Under the pieces are notes generated by a model that ran no database searches, was not told where the DNA came from, and was given only the letters and a program-made list of their open reading frames with translations. This document shows, in pieces, positions 1 through 7,382 of a stretch of DNA of 64,000 bases (position 1 is the stretch's first letter; every line of letters begins with the position of its first letter). The translations under genes and the position numbers were made by a program. Where the stretch lies: assembly GCA_030688365.1 (NCBI GenBank), contig JAUYIE010000005.1, forward strand, positions 48,885 through 112,884. Reading direction: 5' to 3'. The stretch is from a bacterium. GTDB lineage: Bacteria; Patescibacteria; ABY1; JACQRZ01.

Positions 1-40
1 GCAGTTTTTGAAACGCCCAGTATGTCGTAATAATCTTTCA

Positions 41-2008
41 TTATTCGTCTTTCTTCGTAAATTCAGCATCAACGGCGTCTTTTGGTGGTGTTTGCGTATC
101 TGTACCAGATTGTCCTTGCTTTGATGGGTCTTGATGAGAAGAATCTTGCGCAGTTGTTCCTTCAGCTGCCTGTCCTTCGCCAGTGTCTGGTGTGCCTGCT
201 GGAGGCGTTTGCTCTGCATACATTGCACTTCCCACTTTGGAAAGAGCTTCATTAAGCTGGTCAGTCGCAGATCCAATCGCATCAGCGTCTGATCCATCTT
301 TGACTGTTCTAAGACTGTCCATTTTTTCTTGTAGCGGCTTTTTAACATCTTCAGCGACTTTTTCACCATGTTCCTTCAATACTTTTTCCGCCTGATATAA
401 CAGACTCTCCGCATTATTTTTCTTTTCAATCAAATCGCGTTTCTTTGCATCTTCATCCGCATGCAACTCTGCTTCTTTTTTCATACGATCTACTTCTGCG
501 TCAGAAAGTGATGTGGAAGCGGTGATTGTGATCTTTTGCTCGCGTCCTGTTGCCTTATCTTTCGCAGAAACATTGAGTATACCATTGGCATCAATATCAA
601 ATGAAACCTCAACTTGTGGCACACCGCGTGGTGCTGGAGGAATACCATCCAAGATAAACCGTCCAAGTGTTTTGTTGTCACCTGCCATCTCTCGTTCTCC
701 TTGTACGACATGGATCTCAACAGAAGTTTGATTATCACCTGCTGTTGAAAATGTCTGTGACTTTGAAGTTGGGATAGTTGTATTGCGTTCAATGATTTTT
801 GTTGCAACTCCTCCCAATGTCTCAAGTCCGACAGAAAGTGGTGTTACATCCAAAAGCAAGACATCACGCACTTCTCCTTGCAACACACCGGCCTGTACTG
901 CAGCCCCGATTGCTACTACCTCATCAGGATTGACGGTAGAGTTTGCTTTCTTTCCAAAAAAGTTTTCTACCATCTGTTGAATCAACGGCATACGGGTCAT
1001 ACCACCAACCAAAATAACTTCATTGATCTGACTAGTACTCAAATGTGCATCCTTGAGTGCATTACGACATGGTTCAAGTGATTTTTCTACCAAATCCCGA
1101 ATCAGTTCTTCCAGCGTAGAACGCGTCATAGTCAATACAAGATGCTTTGGACCTGATGCATCAGAGGTGATAAAGGGTTGATTTATTTCAGTTTGAACGG
1201 CGGTAGAAAGTTCATGTTTTGCTTTTTCCGCTGCTTCTTTCAAGCGTTGAAGTGCAAGTTGATCCTTAGAAAGATCAACACCGTGCTCTTTCTTAAACTC
1301 ATCAATGATCCAACGAATAATGCGTTGATCAAAGTCATCCCCTCCCAAGTGTGTATCACCATTGGTTGCTTTGACTTCTACAGTATCGGCCGCTACTTCC
1401 AATACAGAAACGTCAAATGTACCGCCACCCATATCATACACAACGATCTTTTCATCTTTTTTCTTGTTAAAACCATATGCGAGTGCGGCAGCAGTAGGTT
1501 CGTTGATGATACGTTTGACATCAAGACCTGCAATACGTCCCGCATCTTTTGTCGCTTGGCGCTGTGAATCATCAAAATACGCAGGAACAGTAATGACTGC
1601 CTCGGTGATTTTTTCACCAAGACGTTCTTCGGCATCTGATTTTAATTTCTGCAAAATCATTGCGGAAACTTCTTGCGGTGAATATTCTTTGCCACCCATC
1701 ACCACCTTGAGCGCATCCCCGCTCTTGACAATCTTATATGACATCAAGGAAAGATCTTTTTGTACTTCCGTATCCTCAAAACGACGACCAATCAACCGCT
1801 TGACTGAAGCGATCGTATTGTCTGCGTTTGTCACTGCTTGACGCTTGGCAAGTAACCCTACCAAACGTTCGCCTGTCTTGGTAACCGAGATGACTGATGG
1901 TGTCGTACGGTTTCCTTCTTTGTTCTCAATAACACGTGGCTCTCCTCCTTCGATCACGGCCATACATGAGTTAGTAGTACCGAGATCGATTCCGAGTATC
2001 TTTGGCAT
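41..2008 (-). CDS. dnaK: Molecular chaperone DnaK (Hsp70)
   Basis: 655-residue Hsp70, the usual length. The N-terminal ATPase domain starts with the phosphate-binding motif LGIDLGTTNSC and contains the second phosphate loop VVYDMGGGTFDVSVLE. It is followed by the hydrophobic linker (DVLLLDVTPLSVGLE), the beta substrate-binding domain, a helical lid, and a low-complexity Gly/Thr/Gln/Asp-rich tail from about residue 605. It refolds proteins in the cytoplasm with GrpE (encoded upstream) and a J-protein; no dnaJ is visible, but only 40 bases of downstream sequence are in the window. It is the last visible gene of hrcA-grpE-hsp20-dnaK and is probably controlled by the CIRCE upstream of hrcA. No clear Shine-Dalgarno sequence precedes the ATG. 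Confidence 0.98.
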   Translation of the reverse strand: MPKILGIDLGTTNSCMAVIEGGEPRVIENKEGNRTTPSVISVTKTGERLVGLLAKRQAVTNADNTIASVKRLIGRRFEDTEVQKDLSLMSYKIVKSGDALKVVMGGKEYSPQEVSAMILQKLKSDAEERLGEKITEAVITVPAYFDDSQRQATKDAGRIAGLDVKRIINEPTAAALAYGFNKKKDEKIVVYDMGGGTFDVSVLEVAADTVEVKATNGDTHLGGDDFDQRIIRWIIDEFKKEHGVDLSKDQLALQRLKEAAEKAKHELSTAVQTEINQPFITSDASGPKHLVLTMTRSTLEELIRDLVEKSLEPCRNALKDAHLSTSQINEVILVGGMTRMPLIQQMVENFFGKKANSTVNPDEVVAIGAAVQAGVLQGEVRDVLLLDVTPLSVGLETLGGVATKIIERNTTIPTSKSQTFSTAGDNQTSVEIHVVQGEREMAGDNKTLGRFILDGIPPAPRGVPQVEVSFDIDANGILNVSAKDKATGREQKITITASTSLSDAEVDRMKKEAELHADEDAKKRDLIEKKNNAESLLYQAEKVLKEHGEKVAEDVKKPLQEKMDSLRTVKDGSDADAIGSATDQLNEALSKVGSAMYAEQTPPAGTPDTGEGQAAEGTTAQDSSHQDPSKQGQSGTDTQTPPKDAVDAEFTKKDE

Positions 2009-2060
2009 ATCAACAACGCTGATTACAATTTAATTTGGTGAAAACCTTTTGATGATAGGT

Positions 2061-2102
2061 TCTCGATTCCGGAGACATCATCGATCCCTCCGGCGTTTGA
2101 GA
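2061..2102 (-). other. Intercistronic stem-loop between hsp20 and dnaK
   Basis: An inverted repeat CCGGAG/CTCCGG (2069-2074 with 2088-2093), extended outward by TCTC/GAGA (2061-2064 with 2099-2102) across a 4x4 internal loop. It lies in the 110-base gap between the hsp20 stop and the dnaK start. No T-run follows in the direction of transcription, so it is more likely an mRNA processing or stability element than a terminator. This role is inference. Confidence 0.4.
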
Positions 2103-2118
2103 TCCCATCAGCAATATA

Positions 2119-2553
2119 TTATCTAGATTTAAGTGATTTTTTGACGGTAATCTTCTTTGCTTTTGCTTGTGGCGCTTTTGGAATAGTGATTTTTAACACA
2201 CCATTTTCAAACTGCGCGTCTGCTTGATCACCTACGACATGAGTTGGTAGAGCGACTTGACGATAAAAACTGCCACTTCGCACTTCTTTTCGCCAATAAT
2301 CCTTGTCATCCACTTCTGATTTTTTTTCCATACTTCCTTTGATGGTCAGCACATCGTTCTCAATAGAGATATCAACATCATCGGAATCAACGCCAGCAAG
2401 CGCAGTTTCAACGACAACACTGTTATCATTTTGGTACAAATCAATGTCGGGTGTAAAACCGCGACGCGTACCTTCTGATGCGGGAAAATCGCGCATCATG
2501 CGATCAAAATCCTCATCAAATGGCCATAGAGGCGACCAACGAACTATTGCCAT
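2119..2553 (-). CDS. Small heat-shock protein, Hsp20/alpha-crystallin family
   Basis: 144 residues from the ATG at 2553, which is preceded by AAGGAG at a 6-base spacing. An upstream in-frame start at 2574 would add seven residues but is less likely. The N-terminus (MAIVRWSPLWPFDEDFDRMM) is typical of bacterial class A small heat-shock proteins. The alpha-crystallin domain spans about residues 35-130 with the conserved VALPTHV strand and the FENGVLKITIPK motif, and the tail is Lys-rich. It is an ATP-independent holdase that keeps unfolding proteins soluble for DnaK. It sits between grpE and dnaK in the CIRCE-controlled operon, an unusual but functionally sensible place. Confidence 0.96.
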   Translation of the reverse strand: MAIVRWSPLWPFDEDFDRMMRDFPASEGTRRGFTPDIDLYQNDNSVVVETALAGVDSDDVDISIENDVLTIKGSMEKKSEVDDKDYWRKEVRSGSFYRQVALPTHVVGDQADAQFENGVLKITIPKAPQAKAKKITVKKSLKSR

Positions 2554-2594
2554 ATTTTTCTCCTTATTCACCACGCCTCAAAGTGCGAGGTGAA

Positions 2595-3125
2595 TTATGA
2601 ATTAGCTATAATTTTATTGATAACAACCTTTGCCGGTAGCACGACCTTCCCATAGAGAGTATATCCCGCATTCACCTCTTTCAAGATAACACCTTCCTCT
2701 TTTGACGTATCTGATTCTGTACCGACCGCTTCGTGCTGTTGGGGATCAAACGACTGACCTTCCAGACTAGTAACTTGCTCTACACCAAGATTTTTCATTC
2801 CTTCTTGCAATTGCTTGTATATCTGATCTATTCCTGCCACCCAATCCGACCCCTTCAAATCAACAGGAACTTGATCAAATGCTTTACGAAAGCTTTCCAT
2901 CACTGGAATGACCTGTACGACTGCTGTCAATCCTGCAAACTGAGCTAACTCCCGTGACCGTTTCTCTTGTTCATTTTTATAATTTATATAATCCGCTTTT
3001 GCACGTTTCCATCCGTCCAGATAATCTTGTGCTTCTTTTTTGGCTTTTTCAAGAGCTGATTGCGTCTGTGCGAGCGTCGTGGACTTTGTAGGAGATGATG
3101 TGATGTTATTTTTCGCCTCTTCCAT
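2595..3125 (-). CDS. grpE: Nucleotide exchange factor GrpE
   Basis: 176 residues. The N-terminal region is a long charged coiled coil (about residues 15-75). It is followed by the GrpE four-helix and beta-wing region with VIPVMESFRKAFDQVP, GVEQVTSLEGQSFDPQQHEA and the C-terminal VLPAKVVINK. GrpE dimers release ADP from DnaK. The gene lies 6 bases after hrcA and upstream of hsp20-dnaK in the same operon. The EAVGTESD segment matches the position where most GrpE proteins have HEAV. No strong ribosome binding site is visible before the ATG. Confidence 0.96.
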   Translation of the reverse strand: MEEAKNNITSSPTKSTTLAQTQSALEKAKKEAQDYLDGWKRAKADYINYKNEQEKRSRELAQFAGLTAVVQVIPVMESFRKAFDQVPVDLKGSDWVAGIDQIYKQLQEGMKNLGVEQVTSLEGQSFDPQQHEAVGTESDTSKEEGVILKEVNAGYTLYGKVVLPAKVVINKIIANS

Positions 3126-3131
3126 AGATAC

Positions 3132-3815
3132 TTATGTATTAATAATACTACGCGTTTCTTCTAAAAATGCCTTATTCAACGAGTAATTCATTCTCATAGG
3201 CCCCAATATTCCCAAAAGACATACCATATCGTTGAGAGTATACCGCATCACAAGTGTACTGCAAGCAGGGCCAAAACAACTTTGAGAGCCAATATATACA
3301 GATACATCATCTTTTTCGTCGTTTAGGACTTCCTCCAGCACGCGATCAAGGTGATCAATCAACCCTGTAATATCAGCCAAAAGCTCTTGTTTGCAGAATT
3401 CCGGTTTACTCACAAGATGAGACAAACCAGTATAATACGTATCATTTCGGCCAAACGCGATATATATCATCTCACCCGTATTTTCCGCAATATATTGCGC
3501 GACTGCTTTAAGATTTTCACGATTCATAGACGGAATACGATGCGCAATCTCCTGTGCCAGTTTTGGCGACAATGAAGTCATACCCAGTGATTTGACGTAT
3601 GCTTGATATCCTTTTTCACTCGGTATGCGACCCGCAGAAGTATGCGGTTTTTCAAGATACCCTTCTTCTTCAAGCTCTGCCATGATATTTCGTACTGTCG
3701 CGGGGCTCACACAGGGATTATGTACCCCCGCCAAATAACCGGAGGAAATGGGTTGTCCGGTTGAAATATAATGCTCAATGAGCTCGTCCAAAAGTGAAAA
3801 ATGCCGTAAATTCAT
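3132..3815 (-). CDS. hrcA: Heat-inducible transcription repressor HrcA (short form)
   Basis: 227 residues from the ATG at 3815. An in-frame GTG at 3824 lies inside the CIRCE operator and is a less likely start. The N-terminal winged helix (about residues 1-80) carries ISSGYLAGVHNPCVSPATVR and HTSAGRIPSEKGYQAYV, the family's DNA-binding signature. The C-terminal part contains the GAF-like domain ending in LGILGPMRMNYSLNKAFLEE. The usual length is about 340, so the central dimerisation region is shortened. HrcA represses chaperone genes by binding CIRCE and is kept folded by chaperonin. CIRCE copies occur before hrcA itself and before clpB in this window. Confidence 0.93.
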   Translation of the reverse strand: MNLRHFSLLDELIEHYISTGQPISSGYLAGVHNPCVSPATVRNIMAELEEEGYLEKPHTSAGRIPSEKGYQAYVKSLGMTSLSPKLAQEIAHRIPSMNRENLKAVAQYIAENTGEMIYIAFGRNDTYYTGLSHLVSKPEFCKQELLADITGLIDHLDRVLEEVLNDEKDDVSVYIGSQSCFGPACSTLVMRYTLNDMVCLLGILGPMRMNYSLNKAFLEETRSIINT

Positions 3816-3817
3816 AG

Positions 3818-3844
3818 TTAGCACTCTCGTTATTTGACTGCTAA
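3818..3844 (-). promoter_or_regulatory. CIRCE operator of the hrcA operon
   Basis: Read on the minus strand: TTAGCAGTC, nine bases, GAGTGCTAA. The consensus is TTAGCACTC-N9-GAGTGCTAA, so there is one deviation in the upstream half-site. The operator begins two bases before the hrcA ATG and overlaps the expected transcription start, as expected for autoregulation by HrcA. The same deviation occurs in the clpB operator at 25464-25490. Confidence 0.9.
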
Positions 3845-3848
3845 CTGT

Positions 3849-3877
3849 ATATTAAAAAAAAATAGGAAATATGTCAA
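3849..3877 (-). promoter_or_regulatory. Sigma-70-type promoter of the hrcA-grpE-hsp20-dnaK operon
   Basis: On the minus strand, TTGACA (3872-3877) and TAATAT (3849-3854) are separated by 17 bases. The predicted start falls inside the CIRCE operator, so HrcA would block initiation directly. Confidence 0.8.
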
Positions 3878-3926
3878 GAGTTGAAAATCAGACAAAAAAA
3901 ATGGCTCACAAATGGTAAGCCAAGAA

Positions 3927-4640
3927 TTACACATACGCAAGACCTGATGAAAACATGCTATCAACATATTCTTCATCATTATTATTTTTTTGAAATAACG
4001 GATCTTGCGCAAATGCTTTTTGCGCATCCGCCCGCGCGGATTTTAGATACGTTTTACCCCACACAAAATTTCTTTCATGTGATAAAATTTTTTTGTACTC
4101 TGGTATGGTTTCCAAATAACCATGCTTTTCCCAGACTTTATACAAATCAGCTAACAATTTATTAATACTATGAACATCTCTCCTTTTCAGGCGATGTGAC
4201 ATAGCTTTTGCATATTCACTGGTAAGTAACTCCGGATCCAACGCATATTCATTGTATTCCCTAAGGCACCTCTCTTCTTGCATATCCAGACGATATGCAT
4301 GAGAAATAGCACAAATGAACGATGGATTGTATGTTGGCATAAGCTCTTGCTTTCTACAGCTCGCGTATATTGCCTGTCGTAAACAGCGCGGAGTAGGATT
4401 TTTTGCCTGAATTACGTGTTGAAAAATTCTTAATCTATACCGTACCTCTTTTTCCGGTATATCATACTTTAATCCAAGCCAGAGAATTTCTTCCTCATCA
4501 CTTTCGTATCCTTCCATATATTTCTCTGGAAACATTATCAACAAGAACGTGCCCCGATAATTCTCAGGAATATTATTTTCTCGTGATAACCTCTCAATCT
4601 CTTGCCGAATCTGTTTTTTAGTTACCTTCCTCTCCTGCAT
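3927..4640 (-). CDS. Hypothetical protein, charged, helical
   Basis: 237 residues from the ATG at 4640, preceded by a G-rich Shine-Dalgarno (GGGGG). An upstream ATG at 4724 lacks one and adds a Cys-rich, unlikely extension. I do not recognise the family. The protein is hydrophilic and rich in Arg, Lys, Glu and Tyr, with no signal peptide or membrane segment, and is probably mostly alpha-helical. The N-terminus (MQERKVTKKQIRQEIERLSR) could be a helical DNA- or RNA-contacting region, but no helix-turn-helix is clear. It stands alone on the minus strand, divergent from the small membrane protein at 4788. Confidence 0.75.
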   Translation of the reverse strand: MQERKVTKKQIRQEIERLSRENNIPENYRGTFLLIMFPEKYMEGYESDEEEILWLGLKYDIPEKEVRYRLRIFQHVIQAKNPTPRCLRQAIYASCRKQELMPTYNPSFICAISHAYRLDMQEERCLREYNEYALDPELLTSEYAKAMSHRLKRRDVHSINKLLADLYKVWEKHGYLETIPEYKKILSHERNFVWGKTYLKSARADAQKAFAQDPLFQKNNNDEEYVDSMFSSGLAYV

Positions 4641-4737
4641 CGTGTTCCCCCTTTTATTATAATAATTTTTAATATACGATTCGCATAGTGTACACACACT
4701 ACAATAAAAAAATAGTTTTGACAAGGGAAAGGAATCC

Positions 4738-4765
4738 TTGACAATCAGTACCTATAGAATACACT
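4738..4765 (+). promoter_or_regulatory. Promoter of the small membrane protein gene
   Basis: TTGACA (4738-4743) and TACACT (4760-4765) with a 16-base spacer, followed by AGGAGG (4773-4778) nine bases before the ATG at 4788. A second TTGACA-like box lies about 20 bases upstream. Confidence 0.7.
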
Positions 4766-4787
4766 AGCCATTAGGAGGTACGTTGAA

Positions 4788-5147
4788 ATGAATAAAAAGT
4801 TGATTGAAAAATGGTTTCCAACTATAAGCCATTTTTTATACGATTTTGATGATAGAGTACAGGTTCAGCCAGTTTTTATAGGAATCATACTTTTTTTAGG
4901 CACAGGACTGGCCTTTGCTACACTTTATAGAATCCGACCAATGGAAAGACCATACATTATGATGTTTTTTTGGATTGTGATTGTATGGTGCATCTATCGG
5001 GTATGTGCTGCTCTAATAGAGATGTGGCAAAATAAAAAAGATAAGAAAGCATTCTTCGATGGCCGAAAAAAAATTGGCATCGTAGTATTTTTATCAATTA
5101 TATTAACGATTATTAGTGGACTCATATATCTACCATACATCTCTTAG
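4788..5147 (+). CDS. Small integral membrane protein of unknown function
   Basis: 119 residues with three hydrophobic segments: about 28-46 (VFIGIILFLGTGLAFATLY), 55-75 (IMMFFWIVIVWCIYRVCAAL) and 97-116 (IGIVVFLSIILTIISGLIYL). A charged cytoplasmic-type loop, WQNKKDKKAFFDGRKK, follows the second segment. It has its own promoter, a perfect AGGAGG site and its own terminator, so it is a monocistronic gene. I recognise no family. Confidence 0.8.
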   Translation: MNKKLIEKWFPTISHFLYDFDDRVQVQPVFIGIILFLGTGLAFATLYRIRPMERPYIMMFFWIVIVWCIYRVCAALIEMWQNKKDKKAFFDGRKKIGIVVFLSIILTIISGLIYLPYIS

Positions 5148-5180
5148 ACGTCCATTAATAATCCTGTATTAAAAAGAGAA

Positions 5181-5206
5181 CCTCTTAAATCAAGAGGATT
5201 TTTTTT
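5181..5206 (+). terminator. Rho-independent terminator after the small membrane protein
   Basis: Stem CCTCTT/AAGAGG (5181-5186 with 5192-5197), 5-base loop, then ATTTTTTTT. It ends at the stop codon of the convergent TPR gene. Confidence 0.88.
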
Positions 5207-5684
5207 ACCCTACCTGCTCAAATGGTTTATTTTCTTCAATCGCCTCCAAAAATTGTTTTGCGCCAAGACCATCATGTTTATCAGCACGCAATATTTGTGT
5301 ATAGAGTTCTTTCGCTTTTTCCATTGCACCGGAACGGTAATGCAGGTGCGCAAGCCCAATCAATGCACGCATAGCCGGTCGATCTTCTTTTTTGAACCAA
5401 TCCAACCGTTTTGGCCACCGCCCTCCTTCATAATATTGATCAAGTAGATATTTTGCTTCTCGATACCATCGTGTCGCTTCAAAAAAATCTTTGTGCATGA
5501 GATTGACTGCCCCCATACCGTTGTGCGCTTCCACCACATCCAAAACACCGATCTGTGGATCGTCCTCATTTTCCAACACTTCGCGAAAGTGTTCTTCAGC
5601 CCTATCAAAATTGCCGATCTCATACGCACCCCATCCTTCGGCAATCAGATGGCTATATTTAGTGGTAAGGAGAGCTAAAAGCAT
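5205..5684 (-). CDS. TPR-repeat protein
   Basis: 159 residues with two to three tetratricopeptide-like helical hairpins. One is the AEGWGAYEIGNFDRAEEHFREVL unit (residues 15-37), and another the ALIGLAHLHYRSGAMEKAKELYTQIL unit near 108-133. TPR proteins act as protein-interaction scaffolds, and no partner can be named. There is no signal peptide. The ATG at 5684 lies only 8 bases after a TATAAT box on the minus strand, so the mRNA is probably leaderless. It is divergent from tsaC. Confidence 0.85.
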   Translation of the reverse strand: MLLALLTTKYSHLIAEGWGAYEIGNFDRAEEHFREVLENEDDPQIGVLDVVEAHNGMGAVNLMHKDFFEATRWYREAKYLLDQYYEGGRWPKRLDWFKKEDRPAMRALIGLAHLHYRSGAMEKAKELYTQILRADKHDGLGAKQFLEAIEENKPFEQVG

Positions 5685-5692
5685 ATACGTTT

Positions 5693-5698
5693 ATTATA
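5693..5698 (-). promoter_or_regulatory. -10 box of the TPR gene (leaderless)
   Basis: TATAAT on the minus strand, 8 bases upstream of the ATG at 5684. No clear -35 box or Shine-Dalgarno is present. The distance implies transcription starting at or next to the start codon. Confidence 0.55.
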
Positions 5699-5720
5699 GC
5701 ATTTTTTATGACATCATGCA

Positions 5721-5748
5721 TTGAATACAGTCCTCTCTCGTGTATACT
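5721..5748 (+). promoter_or_regulatory. Promoter of tsaC (leaderless)
   Basis: TTGAAT (5721-5726) and TATACT (5743-5748) with a 16-base spacer. The ATG at 5759 is 10 bases after the -10 box, and no Shine-Dalgarno lies between. Confidence 0.7.
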
Positions 5749-5758
5749 GCAATATTAT

Positions 5759-6301
5759 ATGAAAATAGTAGATAAACAATGGGTCAAAGACAACATAGCC
5801 ACCATCCTATCGTCTCTCAAACGAGGTGACATTGTCATTTATCCCACTGATACGATTTATGGCATCGGATGCAATGCTTTGAATAAAACAAGCGTCCAAA
5901 CACTTCGTTCATTAAAAAAGCGTCCAGAAAAGCCACTTTCAATCATTGCACCATCAAAACAATGGATTGAAGAATATTTTGTCGTACCTTCTGCTGGACT
6001 TGATGTATTACCTGGCCCCGTTACGTTGATTATAGAACCTCGTGACCCGTCATTTTTTCCAAAAATCCTCCACCCGGACACTGATAATATTGGCGTACGT
6101 CTCCTTGATCATTGGTGGCAGGACGTCATTACACAACTTGGCTTCCCGTGTGTCACCACATCAGTCAATGTTTCTGATGAACCACACATGATCAGTGTTG
6201 ATGACATTCCCTCTTCTTTTCGCGAACACGTCGTATACTGCATCTACGAAGGCCCGATCAACGGTGTCTCAAGTAAAAAAATTTCGCTTTCTACAACATA
6301 A
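5759..6301 (+). CDS. tsaC: L-threonylcarbamoyladenylate synthase (TsaC/YrdC/Sua5 family)
   Basis: 180 residues from the ATG at 5759; an in-frame upstream ATG at 5708 lies before the promoter. It carries the family signature IVIYPTDTIYGIGCNA (residues about 22-37), the KKRPEKPLSIIAPS nucleotide- and threonine-binding segment, LPGPVTLIIE, and GVRLLDHWW followed by TTSVNVSDEP. TsaC makes threonylcarbamoyl-AMP from Thr, bicarbonate and ATP for the t6A modification at position 37 of ANN-decoding tRNAs. Its partner TsaB is encoded at 21597. The C-terminus is short and overlaps the convergent glycosyltransferase gene by 11 bases. Confidence 0.93.
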   Translation: MKIVDKQWVKDNIATILSSLKRGDIVIYPTDTIYGIGCNALNKTSVQTLRSLKKRPEKPLSIIAPSKQWIEEYFVVPSAGLDVLPGPVTLIIEPRDPSFFPKILHPDTDNIGVRLLDHWWQDVITQLGFPCVTTSVNVSDEPHMISVDDIPSSFREHVVYCIYEGPINGVSSKKISLSTT

Positions 6302-7193
6302 ACAATCTCTGCCGTATTGCTTCCTTATATACATAATACCTGCGTAACACCACATACACTGGCCATTTTGTAAAAAAAATCTTGATGTCCCGTTTGCCGT
6401 GCATGAGATAGCGTATGAAAAGCAATGGGATAAAAATCAGCGCGGTCAGTATATAGATATAGTCTTTTGGGTTCACTATAACGCCATATTTCACCGGTGG
6501 ACCAAACACCTGATAGTGATGGGGATATTTTTTCTTTAGCACCGGCCATACCGATGCATTGACTGCCGATCGTAGCAGTGATTTCACTGTCCAATCCATC
6601 GCTTGGTGAGATACGATAGCGTTTGGTACTCGTTTGAAAGAAAAACCCTTGCTCACAGCGCGGATAGCCATTTCTGAATCTTCGTTGTTATAATCAAAAA
6701 AATCCCCATCAAAACCGCCACATACATCAAAGACTTTTTTTTGATACGCAACATTGCACCCCATCGGCCATTTGGCATCTTTGTTGGAAACCAATCGTTC
6801 AGGAAAATATCCTCTGTAATCTTTGCTCACATAAAAGGTTTGCCCAATTACAAGGCCTATATTTTCATTTTCAAAACCACCCACCAAAGCAGTAAGCCAA
6901 TCCTTTGTAACCACGCAATCATCATCAGTAAACGCAATGATATCATATCGTGCGTTCGCTATACCTGTATTTCTTGCCTCGCTCAAACCCTTGTTGTACG
7001 CGTGACGGATGACACGAATTTTTTCATTTGAAAGACTGTTCAAAAAATCAACCGTATTATCACTTGATCCATCATCTACAACGACGATTTCATACTGTGA
7101 AAAATTAATATCCAAAAGTGCCGGAATACACTTTTTTAAGTATCCAAGCCTGTTGTATGTACACACAACGATTGAACACGATGTCGTATCCAT
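6291..7193 (-). CDS. Family 2 glycosyltransferase
   Basis: 300 residues starting at MDTTSCSIVVCTYNR (ATG 7193). An in-frame ATG at 7253 overlaps a DUF1653 remnant and is unlikely. The GT-A fold is marked by VVDDGSSDNT (nucleotide-sugar binding), the metal-binding AFTDDDC, and the acceptor-side NNEDSEMAIRAVSKG. A hydrophobic segment (IYILTALIFIPLLFIRYL, about residues 247-264) suggests membrane association. It probably adds a sugar to a surface glycan; the substrate cannot be read from sequence. It is an isolated gene convergent with tsaC. Confidence 0.9.
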   Translation of the reverse strand: MDTTSCSIVVCTYNRLGYLKKCIPALLDINFSQYEIVVVDDGSSDNTVDFLNSLSNEKIRVIRHAYNKGLSEARNTGIANARYDIIAFTDDDCVVTKDWLTALVGGFENENIGLVIGQTFYVSKDYRGYFPERLVSNKDAKWPMGCNVAYQKKVFDVCGGFDGDFFDYNNEDSEMAIRAVSKGFSFKRVPNAIVSHQAMDWTVKSLLRSAVNASVWPVLKKKYPHHYQVFGPPVKYGVIVNPKDYIYILTALIFIPLLFIRYLMHGKRDIKIFFTKWPVYVVLRRYYVYKEAIRQRLFML

Positions 7194-7197
7194 GCGA

Positions 7198-7269
7198 TTA
7201 TTCTTCACCAATAACGTTGACAACGGTACCTTTATAAGGTTCGTATTTCCCAAGTTTTATATCAGACAT
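7198..7269 (-). pseudogene. Remnant of a DUF1653 gene (N-terminal 23 codons)
   Basis: A 23-codon reading frame, MSDIKLGKYEPYKGTVVN and five more residues to a stop, closely matches the first residues of the intact DUF1653 protein at 16546-16776 (MQDIKLGKYQHYKGTIVE). The rest of the domain is missing, and the glycosyltransferase start follows within five bases. It is probably the scar of a deletion that joined the two genes. Confidence 0.6.
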
Positions 7270-7343
7270 AGGGTGTATAAGTAAATAATTATAAGGGTAC
7301 TCCTTGAATATAAAGAAGACAATGCATACTATTGCTTTTTTTC

Positions 7344-7373
7344 TTGACAGGTGAACACTCGTTCACTTATACT
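7344..7373 (+). promoter_or_regulatory. lexA promoter with embedded SOS box
   Basis: TTGACA (7344-7349) and TATACT (7368-7373) with an 18-base spacer. The spacer contains a perfect inverted repeat GTGAAC-actc-GTTCAC (7351-7366). Its core GAAC-N4-GTTC matches the Gram-positive type LexA box rather than the CTGT-N8-ACAG type. Its place between -35 and -10 predicts direct autorepression. The ATG of lexA is 9 bases after the -10 box. Confidence 0.85.
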
Positions 7374-7382
7374 GATACTACT

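Noticed and set aside
1362..1841. 159-codon plus-strand ORF inside dnaK
   Set aside because: Antisense shadow of a conserved gene; the Ser/Thr-rich translation is typical for such shadows.
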